Source: Sediminimonas sp. (GTDB taxonomy: Bacteria; Pseudomonadota; Alphaproteobacteria; Rhodobacterales; Rhodobacteraceae). From it: a DNA stretch of 32,051 nt. Location of the stretch: assembly GCF_024637375.1 (NCBI RefSeq), contig NZ_JAGXFK010000089.1, positions 1 to 32,051 on the forward strand. The letters are read 5' to 3'. This document shows, in pieces, positions 1-8,873 of this stretch; within the stretch, counting starts at the first letter, position 1; each line of letters starts with the position of its first letter. The position numbers were made by a program, and so were the translations under genes. Below the pieces are notes generated by a model. That model was not told the DNA's origin, made no database searches, and saw only the letters and a program-made list of their open reading frames with translations.

Positions 1-285
1 ACGAAGAGGTATTTGGCCGGCATAAAGCGCGCGACATAAGTGTTGCAGCGCCCACCCGGCGGTCGGGCACCGCGCGGCACATCAGCCGGTCGCCCAACGT
101 CCGCTCCAGGCCATCTTGACCATTTCCCAAACCGACCCAAGCGCCCGCTTCGTCCCGCATTGCGGCCTCTCGAACCTCGCTCCGAGAAACCGACGGCGCA
201 CCAGAGGCAGACCGGGAACTTTTTGACAGGTGGTGAACACTAGTCACCCTAATTCATAATACGCAACATTGATCCCTGTGCCCCC

Positions 286-432
286 GGATCGCTTGCGATC
301 CGGTTCGCGCCCGACCCCGCCCCCAGGGCGGGCGCGAAACCAGACCACGTTTCGAGATGTTGCGGCGCTGGCGCAGTGCCCCGACCGCGCGCCAACCCGC
401 ACCGCGCCCACCCTCGGGGTCGGGCGCGAACC
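286..432. repeat. Cluster of inverted repeats in the gene-free left end
   Basis: Bases 24-479 hold no gene I can support, and this cluster is the only clear structure there. A 7-bp dyad (GGATCGC, TT, GCGATCC) spans 286-301. An 18-bp block at 302-319 recurs as its exact reverse complement at 415-432, and a third partial copy (CGGGCGCGAAACC) lies at 329-341, so the middle copy can pair with the first to form a local hairpin. The cluster lies just beyond the fliG stop codon. It could act as a transcript-end structure or belong to a dispersed REP-like family. No T-tract follows the hairpins on the minus strand, so it is not a standard intrinsic terminator. Confidence 0.6.
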
Positions 433-479
433 TGCCGTCGCACCGAATACCAATGATGCGCGTTTCGAATCCACCTTAC

Positions 480-1562
480 CTAGCCGTCCGTGCCCGTGGC
501 GCCGTCGGCGTCATCGGCGGCGGCGCCCAGGGTAATCTCGCCCTCGGCGGCCAGGTCGCGGATCGCGCCGGCGACCATGTTCATCGCCTCTTCCCCGGTC
601 GCGGGGCGGACGGTGCCGGCTTCTTCCATTTCCTCGCGCATCGTCTCGGCCATCCGGCTCGGCAGGGCGGAGAGGATGAATTCGGCCGCCGCGGCGGAAT
701 CGTCGCCGCTGGTGGTGGCGAAGCGCAGCGCGCTCACCAGCCGGCCCTGGTCCATCGCGCGGGCGAGCTTGGGCACGTCGCGTGCCGACAGGCGCCCGGG
801 GATATTGGCGAAGGTGAAGATGGCCGCGCGCACCCGCCTGGCGAAGGCGGCGTCGGCGTCGTCGAGCCCCGAAAGCAGGTCTTCGCGCGTGGCCGAGGGC
901 GACATGTTCAGGATCTCGCCCAGGCGGGCCTCGGGCGCCGCATCGAAGGCGCGCGGCGGCACGTCGTCGATCTGCGCCAGCAGCGACCGCCCGATCCGGC
1001 ACACCGCCTCGGGCGTGACCGCGCCGGTGCGCGGCATCGCGCAGGTGATCCGGCGCGCCTGCGCGCCCGGCATCCGCGCCAGCAACTCGGCGGCGCGGCC
1101 GACGTCGAGCTTGGACAGGATGACGGCGGCGACTTCGGTGGATTCGGCCGCGATCAGCGGCAGCACCGTATCGGCGTCCATGCCGCGCAGCCGCGCCCAC
1201 GGGTCGGAATCGCGCATCCCGGCGGAGCGGCGCAGGCGGGCCGCGGCGTCGGGGCTGATGCGGCCGTCGAGATCGTTCAGCGCCGCGGCGATCCCGCGCG
1301 GAAACGACAGCCCGACCTGTTCCAGTTCGCCGGCGAATTCGGTCACCACCTGCGCCAGCGTGGCGCGGTCGATCTGGCGCATGGCCGCCATTTCCCGCGT
1401 CAGGTCGGCTTGCAGGTCTTCGGACAGGTCGGCCAACGACAGCTCGGCGCCCTCGTTGAGCAGGTAGCGCACCACGATCGCCGCCTTTTGCCGGCGGCTG
1501 AGCGCCGGGCGCGCCGACGCGCCGCCTTGCGCGGGGGCCGTGTAGGGTTCCACCTCGTTCAT
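480..1562 (-). CDS. fliG: Divergent flagellar motor switch protein FliG
   Basis: FliG is the rotor protein that links the MS ring to FliM and meets the stator to produce torque and direction switching. The product is about 360 residues, close to the usual 330-350. The N-terminal part (about residues 20-110) has the FliG-N pattern beginning SRRQKAAIVVRYL; a middle domain and a C-terminal helical domain follow, ending in a region like the family's EEAQQ...I..LEEEGEI tail (here GEEAMNMV...LAAEGEITL). The sequence is strongly diverged: the EHPQ motif of the middle domain reads ESTE (about residue 140), and the C-terminal FEDL...LDDR segment reads FANI...LSARD. The ATG at 1560-1562 gives the family N-terminus. 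It lies 80 bp downstream of purB on the same strand, away from any visible flagellar cluster. It could be an accessory paralogue rather than the main rotor protein. Confidence 0.82.
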   Translation of the reverse strand: MNEVEPYTAPAQGGASARPALSRRQKAAIVVRYLLNEGAELSLADLSEDLQADLTREMAAMRQIDRATLAQVVTEFAGELEQVGLSFPRGIAAALNDLDGRISPDAAARLRRSAGMRDSDPWARLRGMDADTVLPLIAAESTEVAAVILSKLDVGRAAELLARMPGAQARRITCAMPRTGAVTPEAVCRIGRSLLAQIDDVPPRAFDAAPEARLGEILNMSPSATREDLLSGLDDADAAFARRVRAAIFTFANIPGRLSARDVPKLARAMDQGRLVSALRFATTSGDDSAAAAEFILSALPSRMAETMREEMEEAGTVRPATGEEAMNMVAGAIRDLAAEGEITLGAAADDADGATGTDG

Positions 1563-1642
1563 GCCACGCCTCGGTTGCGATCGCGCCGAGCGTAGTGGGA
1601 AAGCCGTGAAGATTCGGTTTCCGCCCCCTGTTGCGGGGCCCG

Positions 1643-2950
<1,308 letters not shown>

Positions 2951-3056
2951 GGGCAAAGGAACCTTGTGCAAGGGCGTTTGCGCCCTCTTAGCGCCGGCAC
3001 GGGGTGGCGGCAAGGGCACGGGCGGACTAGGCTGCACGCGCGATGACGAGGACAGC

Positions 3057-3488
3057 ATGATCGGTTTGCACGATTTCACCGGGACGTGGCGCCTGGCGCG
3101 GCGCATCGTCGAAGACGACGGACAGGTGGCGCGGCTGATCGGCACCGCGCGGTTCGAGCCGTTGGGGCAGGGTGCCCTGATGCTGCGCGAGAAGGGCACG
3201 CTGCACCTGCCGGGGCAGGGCGGGTTTGCCGCGACGCGCTGTTACGCATGGTGGCCCGGGCAGGGCGGCGTGATCGAGGTGCGCTTCGACGATGGCCGGC
3301 CGTTCCACAGCTTCGACCCCAACACCGCCGAAAGCGCCGCCACGCACTGGTGCGCGCCCGACACCTACGCCGTGCGCTACGATTTCTCGCGCTGGCCGGA
3401 GTGGTCGGCGCGCTGGCGCGTGGACGGGCCGCACAAGGGCTATACCATGTATTCGCGGTACATGATGCAGGCGGCCGCGGGCGCATGA
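3057..3488 (+). CDS. DUF6314 family protein
   Basis: A 143-residue soluble protein of unknown function. It fits the DUF6314 pattern as I know it: an N-terminal F.G.W.L.R segment (DFTGTWRLARRI), a central run of beta strands rich in G, R and W, an FD.GRPFH.FD motif (residues about 77-88), and a C-terminal WP.W..RW.V.GP.K.Y.MYS.Y block. The single compact beta-rich domain resembles a lipocalin-like barrel, which is inference. There is no signal peptide or membrane segment. The start at 3057 was chosen because the family N-terminus begins there; codons further upstream overlap the purB start region. It lies 80 bp ahead of bioY on the same strand, so co-transcription is possible. Confidence 0.75.
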   Translation: MIGLHDFTGTWRLARRIVEDDGQVARLIGTARFEPLGQGALMLREKGTLHLPGQGGFAATRCYAWWPGQGGVIEVRFDDGRPFHSFDPNTAESAATHWCAPDTYAVRYDFSRWPEWSARWRVDGPHKGYTMYSRYMMQAAAGA

Positions 3489-3568
3489 CGCTTGCATGAC
3501 GGGGCCGGTTGCGGCAAAAACGCCGGGACATCATGGCGCAAGGCGCGCACAGAGCAGGAGACAGGGAC

Positions 3569-4168
3569 ATGACGACAGCCGTGACGAACAGGGTTCTGGC
3601 CGAGGCCATCGTGCCGCGCGAGGGCGCGCAGCAATGGGTCAAGCAGGCGCTGCTTGTCTGCGTCGGGATCGCGGTGCTGGCGATCGCGGCCAAGATCAAG
3701 GTGCCGATGTGGCCGGTGCCGATCACCATGGGCACCTTCGCCGTGCTGACGCTGGGCGCCGCCTATGGCCCGCGCCTGGGGCTGGTCACGATCATGGGCT
3801 ACATGATCGTGGGCGCGCTTGGCTTTGACGTGTTCGCCGGATCGGGCGCCGAGGCGGCGGGGCTTACCTACATGATGGGCGGCACCGGCGGCTACCTGGC
3901 GGGCTATATGCTGGCCACGGTCCTGCTGGGCGCGCTGGCGCGCCGCGGCTGGGACAAGACCGCGCCGCGCATGGCCGGCGCGATGCTGCTGGGCAACGTG
4001 CTGATTTACGTGCCGGGCCTGATCTGGCTGGGGATGCTGTATGGCTGGGACAAGCCGATCCTGCAATGGGGGCTGACGCCGTTCCTGATCGGCGACGCGC
4101 TGAAGCTGGCGCTGGCCGCCGCGCTGCTGCCGATGGTGTGGAAGCTGGTGGCCCGCGCCCGCGGCTGA
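3569..4168 (+). CDS. bioY: Biotin transporter BioY (S component)
   Basis: BioY is the membrane substrate-capture protein for biotin uptake; it can work alone or with BioM/BioN energising units of an ECF transporter. The 199-residue product has about six hydrophobic segments and the family blocks KIKVPMWPVPITMGTFAV (about residues 43-60), a G.LGFDVFAG-type loop near 80-92, and the GGTGGYLAGY motif (about 104-113). The ATG at 3569 follows a purine-rich AGCAGGAGACAGG ribosome site. No bioM or bioN lies nearby, so this looks like a stand-alone BioY, a common arrangement in this class. A strong inverted repeat follows 25 bases after the stop. I see no biotin-repressor site upstream. Confidence 0.94.
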   Translation: MTTAVTNRVLAEAIVPREGAQQWVKQALLVCVGIAVLAIAAKIKVPMWPVPITMGTFAVLTLGAAYGPRLGLVTIMGYMIVGALGFDVFAGSGAEAAGLTYMMGGTGGYLAGYMLATVLLGALARRGWDKTAPRMAGAMLLGNVLIYVPGLIWLGMLYGWDKPILQWGLTPFLIGDALKLALAAALLPMVWKLVARARG

Positions 4169-4193
4169 GCCGGACACCCCACGCCGAGGATCG

Positions 4194-4220
4194 AAGGGCC
4201 GCCCGCCATGGGCGGCCCTT
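4194..4220 (+). terminator. Hairpin terminator after bioY
   Basis: A perfect 11-bp inverted repeat (AAGGGCCGCCC at 4194-4204 and its complement at 4210-4220, 5-base loop) begins 25 bases after the bioY stop. The following bases are only moderately T-rich (GCCGTTTCTGTTG), so termination may be partial. Confidence 0.75.
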
Positions 4221-4359
4221 GCCGTTTCTGTTGTTCCGCGGATCGAAGCGCGCTGAAGTCCCTGGCGAGAAGAGGCTCAACAAGCGCGCGGAAATCTGCG
4301 AAAGTCTACTGTGCCGGACGCGGCGGTGACCCATTGGCCCGCAAGATCGAAGGAACACC

Positions 4360-4866
4360 GTGCTGAAAATTCTCGGCCCTGGCTTCGAGCGGATGATGTC
4401 CATGAACGAAACGGTCTGGGCCCGGCACGCGAATCCCTGGAGCGGCTGGTCGCGCGTTTCGATGCTGCCCCTGCTTGCCCTTGCCGTCTGGAGCCGCATC
4501 TGGATCGGTTGGTGGGCGCTGATCCCGACGGGAGCGGTGCTGGTATGGGCATGGCTGAACCCACGCCTGTTTCCGCCTCCGGCGTCAATCGACAACTGGA
4601 TGTCGAAGGGCGTCCTGGGTGAACGCATCTGGCTTTCTCGAGGCGACGGGTCGGTTCCGGCGCATCACGCTCCGATCCTCCGTGCCTTGACGCTCGCGGT
4701 GTCGACGGGGTCAATCATGCTGTTGGCGGGCATTGTCATGCTCGATCTTACTCTGACACTGACCGGCCTGGCCGTTGCGATGCTGTGCAAGTTGTGGATT
4801 TTGGACAGGATGGTCTGGATCTACACGGAAGCCAACGAAGGCAAGGCGCCCTCCGCGCCGGAGTGA
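4360..4866 (+). CDS. DUF6653 family membrane protein
   Basis: A 168-residue membrane protein. Its sequence, with NETVWARHANPWSGWSR near the N-terminus followed by LP-LA-WSRIWIGWW, fits the small DUF6653 family as I recall it; the function is unknown. Hydrophobic segments lie at about residues 34-48, 50-68, 108-125 and 128-148. The soluble loop between segments 2 and 3 contains GERIWLSR, and the tail is charged. The GTG at 4360 is given as the start; ATG codons at residues 12, 13 and 15 are alternatives just ahead of the conserved NETVWARH block. Base composition is lower in GC than in the neighbours (the stretch 4741-4800 is 55% by hand count), which may reflect recent acquisition. It stands alone after the bioY terminator. 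Confidence 0.65.
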   Translation: MLKILGPGFERMMSMNETVWARHANPWSGWSRVSMLPLLALAVWSRIWIGWWALIPTGAVLVWAWLNPRLFPPPASIDNWMSKGVLGERIWLSRGDGSVPAHHAPILRALTLAVSTGSIMLLAGIVMLDLTLTLTGLAVAMLCKLWILDRMVWIYTEANEGKAPSAPE

Positions 4867-4948
4867 CCGAAGAGGGCTCGACGCGGACCAGTTGAAGGTG
4901 CCCGGGTGCACGACGCCATCCACAACAGACCCGGTAAGGGCCTTGCCG

Positions 4949-5695
4949 CTATGGGCGACCTTTTGCTCGGGCCGGTGGCAAATCCGGGTCATGGCAGGCG
5001 ATGCGGGGGGCGGTCAGTGCCGACAGCGACGTCTTTTGCCGGCCATCGCCGTCGAAATTCGCCGGGTCGAGCCACCGCGCATAACGTCGGTCAAGCGCGG
5101 GCCACTCCGAATCGATGATAGAGAACCACTTGGTATCGCGGTTGCGCCCCTTCACCACCAGGTGCTGCCTGAACAGCCCCTCGTAGCTGAACCCCAGCCG
5201 GTGCGCGGCGCGTCGGGATCGCAGGTTTAGCGCGTCGCATTTCCACTCGTAGCGCCGGTAGCCCTGCTCGAAGGCGTGTTTTGCCATCAGGTACATCGCC
5301 TCGGTGAACGCGGTCGATCGCTGGAATCCGGGGGCGAGCTGGATAAAGCCGATCTCGATCGACCCGGTTTCGGGCCGGATGTTGAGAAACGCGCAGAAAC
5401 CGAACGGCACGTCGTCATCGGCGCCCACCATGGCGTGAAATAACGGATCGGTCGCCGCCGTGGCGGGCCCGAGCCAGTCGCCGAACGCGGCCTCGTCGGC
5501 AAACGGGCCGACGGGCATGTACAGCCAATCCTGCGGGGCCTGCGTGGGGGCCAGGCGCGCGAACAGCGGCGCCGCGTCGCTGGCGACAAGGCGGCGCACA
5601 TGGGTCAGGCGGCCGGACAGGCGCGCGCCGGTCGGCACCCCGGCGGGTTGCCAGCCGGGCACGGGCGCGCCGAGCGGATATGCCTTCGCGGTCAC
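4949..5695 (-). CDS. GNAT family N-acetyltransferase (RimJ/RimL-like)
   Basis: A probable acetyl-CoA-dependent acetyltransferase; the substrate is not known. The 248-residue product has the GNAT_3 layout seen in RimJ/RimL relatives: an N-terminal segment with LSGRLTHVRRLVASDA, a central strand pair ending IEIGFIQLAPGFQRS-TAFTEAMYLM (about residues 118-140), and the typical late block YRRYEWKCDALNLRSRRAAHRLGF.YEG.FR (about 154-185). The last 25 or so residues after DPANFDGDGRQ are not conserved in my recollection of the family and look like an extension into non-coding sequence. The stop lies 82 bp from the convergent DUF6653 stop. It lies 80 bp downstream of the hydrolase-OsmC gene on the same strand. 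Confidence 0.88.
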   Translation of the reverse strand: MTAKAYPLGAPVPGWQPAGVPTGARLSGRLTHVRRLVASDAAPLFARLAPTQAPQDWLYMPVGPFADEAAFGDWLGPATAATDPLFHAMVGADDDVPFGFCAFLNIRPETGSIEIGFIQLAPGFQRSTAFTEAMYLMAKHAFEQGYRRYEWKCDALNLRSRRAAHRLGFSYEGLFRQHLVVKGRNRDTKWFSIIDSEWPALDRRYARWLDPANFDGDGRQKTSLSALTAPRIACHDPDLPPARAKGRP

Positions 5696-5775
5696 TGTTG
5701 TTTTCCAGTCATGCCGGTAGTGAACCCCGCCCCGGCGCAGAAATCAACGGCGCAGCGATGCCCGTTCGGCGGCCG

Positions 5776-6990
5776 TCATTCCTGCGCTGCCAGTCGCGTG
5801 GTGATCTGCGAGGCGCGCTCCAGCGTGCGGTGCACCGGACACTTGTCGGCGATTTCCAGCAACTTCTGGCGCTGCGCGTCGCTGAGCTTGCCTTCGAGCT
5901 GGATCTCGCGGATGAACCCGTCGATCTTTTCGCCGCCCGCGGCATCCTGGGCGTGCATCTTGTCGTGGCACACGTCGACATGCACATGGGTCAGCGGCCA
6001 GCCCTTGCGGCGAGCATACATCCGGATCGTCATCGAGGTGCATGCGCCCAGCCCCGCGGCCAGGAACCCGTAGGGCGACATGCCGCGGTTGGTGCCGCCG
6101 TAGGCTTCGGGTTCGTCGGCCAGAACGTGGTGATCGGGGCCGGCGTTCACATCCTGCAAGAAGCCGTCGGCGTCGGCCTCGGACACGCGCACGATGCCTT
6201 CGGGCGCGCCCGGCGGTGGCGCCGGCGGGCGCAGGTCCAGGTAACGCGCCGACCATGCGGCGATCACTTCGGCGGCATATTCGGCATCGCGCGCCCTGGT
6301 GATCAGGTGGTCGGCGTCGTCGAGGGTGACGAAGCTCTTGGGATGATGCGCGGCCTTGAATATCTCGGCGGCGTTGTCGATACCCACCTGCGTGTCGCGC
6401 GGTGCGTGCATGACCAGCACCGCGGCGCTCAGGTCATTGATCGCGGGGGCCAGCCTGGCGGCCGAGATGTCATCGACGAAATCCTGCCGAATGCGGAAGG
6501 GGCGACCGCCGAGGCAGACCTCGGCCTCGCCGTCGCGTTCGATGTCATCCAGCGCGTGGTCGAAGTTGTGGGTGACGTGCCCGGGGTCGAACGGCGCGCC
6601 GATGGTCACGACGGCACGGGTGCTGTCGATCTGGCCGGCGGCGCGCAGCACCGCGGCGCCACCCAGGCTGTGCCCGATCAGCAGCCCCGGCGCCATGTCG
6701 CGCCCGGCCAGGTATCGGGCGGCGCAGACAAGGTCATCGACGTTCGAGGTGAAGGTAGTGTTGGCGAATTCGCCCTTCGAGTGCCCCAGGCCGGTGAAAT
6801 CGAACCGCATCACCGCCAGCCCCATCGCCGCAAGGCGCCCGGCGATTCGACGCGCGGCGGGGATGTCCTTGGAGCAGGTGAAGCAATGCGCGAACAACGC
6901 CGTGCCCAGATGCGGCCCATCGGGCAGATCGAGTCGCGCGGCCAGATCCTGCCCGTCATGTCCGGGGAAAGTGATGCGTTCGGTGGTCAT
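5776..6990 (-). CDS. Bifunctional alpha/beta hydrolase and OsmC-family protein
   Basis: A 404-residue fusion. Residues 1 to about 250 are an alpha/beta hydrolase: the nucleophile elbow GHSLGG places serine at 108, with D199 (in HAPRDT) and H228 (in DDADH) as likely triad partners. Residues from about 265 are an OsmC domain with the two peroxidatic/thiol cysteines expected of the family, C317 in GLGACTSM and C384 in DKCPVH. OsmC/Ohr proteins reduce organic hydroperoxides; the hydrolase could release or recognise an ester substrate for the second domain, which is inference. The fusion is a known architecture. The ATG at 6990 gives MTTERITFPG; the open frame upstream is not family-like. It is divergent from the DUF3445 gene, with 173 bp between. 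Confidence 0.92.
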   Translation of the reverse strand: MTTERITFPGHDGQDLAARLDLPDGPHLGTALFAHCFTCSKDIPAARRIAGRLAAMGLAVMRFDFTGLGHSKGEFANTTFTSNVDDLVCAARYLAGRDMAPGLLIGHSLGGAAVLRAAGQIDSTRAVVTIGAPFDPGHVTHNFDHALDDIERDGEAEVCLGGRPFRIRQDFVDDISAARLAPAINDLSAAVLVMHAPRDTQVGIDNAAEIFKAAHHPKSFVTLDDADHLITRARDAEYAAEVIAAWSARYLDLRPPAPPPGAPEGIVRVSEADADGFLQDVNAGPDHHVLADEPEAYGGTNRGMSPYGFLAAGLGACTSMTIRMYARRKGWPLTHVHVDVCHDKMHAQDAAGGEKIDGFIREIQLEGKLSDAQRQKLLEIADKCPVHRTLERASQITTRLAAQE

Positions 6991-7163
6991 GATGGTCCTT
7001 CGGCGTTTCGCGCTTTGGTGATGACGATACCGACCATGGCCATGCCCCCGCCGTGCCGCAAGCGCGATATGTCCGCTTTCACGCGACGGTGAGACTTCGT
7101 GCGGTCGCCGGGCACGGCGCCTGGCACTTGCCTGCGGGGGCGATTTGGGCGAAGTCACGGACC

Positions 7164-7907
7164 ATGACACCAATTCTGCAACACGACCTGCCCTACGATC
7201 CGACCATCAGGCAATCGCTGCCGGGGGTTCAACCGCTTGATCCGGCCGATTGGCTGCTCGTCGACGAGGTCTACGCCGAGCAGATGGCCGAACGCGCCCG
7301 GCTTCTGGAACATCGCGCCGGGGGTGTTGTGGCGCTCGACGCGGGCGCGGCGCCGGCGGCGGCGGAACTTCTCGAGATGGTGCTTGATCAGCTTGCGGCG
7401 CGCGACGATTTCGCGGTCGCGGGCGAACGGGTGCAGCGCCCCGATGGCGCATGGGTCGAGGTGGACCGGGACGCCCCGCTGCGCACGCTGGGGCACCTGG
7501 TGCAGGAAGACCTGTGCCTGATGGAGCGGCGACCGGGGAGTGACGAGCATCTGCTGACCGGGGCGGTGCTGTGTTTTCCGGCGAGCTGGCGGCTGTCGGA
7601 GAAGTTCATGCGCCCGATGCTGGCGATTCACGCGCCGGTCGATGTCTACGACGCCGATCTTGCCCGCCGCGTGCAGCGGCTGCTCGATGGGGTCAGGCCG
7701 GGGCGCCCGCTCTGGCGGTTCAATGCCCTGGGGTATGACGACCCGGCGCTGCATCAGCCGCGCGGCGAGCCTGTGGCCGATCCGGCCCGGCGGGCGCGCG
7801 ATGCGGCGCCCTATCTGCGCTCGGAACGGCAGTGCCTGGTGCGCCTGCCGCAAAGCGGCGCGGTGGTGTTCTCGATCCACACGTTCGTCGTCGCGCGACG
7901 GGGCTGA
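7164..7907 (+). CDS. DUF3445 haem-dependent oxidative N-demethylase-like protein
   Basis: A 247-residue protein of the DUF3445 family, whose characterised members are the haem-binding subunit of oxidative N-demethylases, including dimethylamine monooxygenase of marine bacteria. Visible family blocks are LGHLVQEDLCLM (about residues 111-122), LTGAVLCFPASWRLSEK (about 133-149), IHAPVD.Y (about 157-164) and R.ERQCLVRLPQSGAVVFSIHTFV near the C-terminus. The ATG at 7164 was chosen because MTPILQHDLPYDP is the family-like start. No reductase, ferredoxin or other demethylase subunit lies next to it, so the electron partner and substrate are unknown. It is convergent with the uncharacterised gene at 7952. 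Confidence 0.85.
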   Translation: MTPILQHDLPYDPTIRQSLPGVQPLDPADWLLVDEVYAEQMAERARLLEHRAGGVVALDAGAAPAAAELLEMVLDQLAARDDFAVAGERVQRPDGAWVEVDRDAPLRTLGHLVQEDLCLMERRPGSDEHLLTGAVLCFPASWRLSEKFMRPMLAIHAPVDVYDADLARRVQRLLDGVRPGRPLWRFNALGYDDPALHQPRGEPVADPARRARDAAPYLRSERQCLVRLPQSGAVVFSIHTFVVARRG

Positions 7908-7951
7908 GCGCCCCTCGTGGCCGTGTGTGTCCGGGGCGCCGGGCGCGGCGT

Positions 7952-8764
7952 TCAGGCGGCGTTGCGCCAGAAACGCAGCGGCTTGGGCTTTTCCTTCTGG
8001 AGGTCGCGCAGCACGGTATAGGCCAGCATCGCGGCCCCGACCGGCGGCGTCATCAACAGCAGCGTCGTTCCCAGGGTGTAGACGGTAAGATACATCTGCA
8101 GCGAACAGCCCTCGGGCTCCTCGACGTAGACCTCGGCGAACAGGCGGCGGGTTTTTTCGCCGGCCGGCGCGTCATCGCGGGCCCCGGGGTGTTCGGCGGC
8201 GTCGGGCGTCGTATCTTCGACAGTGCCGACATGGAGGTAGTCTTCGGGCGCGCCGCCCTCGGCCTCGGCGCTGGCCTGGGCACTGCTGATCACCGATTCT
8301 ACCGTCTCGGCGTCGGATGTGCGCGGGTCGGCGGGCATCGCGGCCAGGCCGCTCAGCGCGTCGAGGATCTGGTCCATCTTGTCGACGTCGAGCGGCGCCG
8401 TTGTTTCGCTCCACAGGATCGCGTCGAAGGGCAGATCGCTGCTGACGCGGTCGATCACGCTGTGTGCCAGGCGTTCGCTGAAGCGGCGCGGCATGCGCAC
8501 CCGGTCCGAGTGCGGCGAGGGCCCGACGGCGATGGCCAGATACCAGGATTGGCCGGGCGTTTCCGGCTGGTACCACGCCAGCGCGATGCGCATCATGTCG
8601 AGGTCGATCAGGGCGACGTCATCCGAGTCGAAGCTGATCGAGCGTTGCTGCAACCGGTGCGATTCGAGCACCTGGTCGAAAGCACGCACGATCTGCGGGA
8701 ACGACAGCGCCGGTTTGATGCCGTATTCAAGGCAGGCGACGATGCATGTGGTTTCCTGTGTCAT
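7952..8764 (-). CDS. Uncharacterised membrane-anchored protein, paralogue A
   Basis: I do not recognise this 270-residue protein as a named family. Three parts can be seen. Residues 1 to about 135 look like a mixed alpha/beta soluble domain ending in the motif FDAILWSETTAPLDVDKM. Residues about 136-215 are an acidic, Ala/Glu/Asp-rich low-complexity linker. Residues about 222-250 are a hydrophobic segment (LTVYTLGTTLLLMTPPVGAA), followed by a short basic tail, so the protein is probably anchored by its C-terminus. The next gene upstream (8874-9779) has the same layout and matching motifs, which suggests duplication. A 19-bp dyad lies about 50 bp before the start codon. No partner gene gives a clue to function. 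Confidence 0.7.
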   Translation of the reverse strand: MTQETTCIVACLEYGIKPALSFPQIVRAFDQVLESHRLQQRSISFDSDDVALIDLDMMRIALAWYQPETPGQSWYLAIAVGPSPHSDRVRMPRRFSERLAHSVIDRVSSDLPFDAILWSETTAPLDVDKMDQILDALSGLAAMPADPRTSDAETVESVISSAQASAEAEGGAPEDYLHVGTVEDTTPDAAEHPGARDDAPAGEKTRRLFAEVYVEEPEGCSLQMYLTVYTLGTTLLLMTPPVGAAMLAYTVLRDLQKEKPKPLRFWRNAA

Positions 8765-8812
8765 AGCAAGCCTCGTTTTCTATTCTCCGCAACTGTCGCG
8801 CCGCAGTTGGGT

Positions 8813-8831
8813 ACAATTTGGGATAAATTGT
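8813..8831. promoter_or_regulatory. Palindrome upstream of paralogue A
   Basis: Arms ACAATTT (8813-8819) and AAATTGT (8825-8831) are exact complements around GGGAT. The inner 15 bases (8815-8829) match the site at 9841-9855 in 14 of 15 positions when read on the opposite strand. It lies about 50 bp before the ATG at 8764, in an AT-rich patch that is unusual here. The regulator is unknown. Confidence 0.55.
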
Positions 8832-8873
8832 GTCGAAATGTGGGCCTTCCGGTATGGAAGGCCCGCACGCGGA

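Noticed and set aside
1-23. Possible first codons of a minus-strand gene (ATG at 21-23, reading MPAKYLF)
   Set aside because: Only seven codons are present, there is no ribosome site upstream, and the window edge prevents any test. It may be real but cannot be supported.
223-260. TTGACA at 223-228 and CATAAT at 255-260 as a promoter; GGTGA/TCACC dyad at 232-248
   Set aside because: The spacing is 26 bases, far from the usual 16-18, and no plus-strand gene follows. The dyad arms are only 5 bp.
357-1595. Long plus-strand open frame opposite fliG
   Set aside because: Its composition (runs of Arg, Gly, Ala, His) is typical of the antisense frame of a GC-rich gene, and fliG on the other strand has family motifs.
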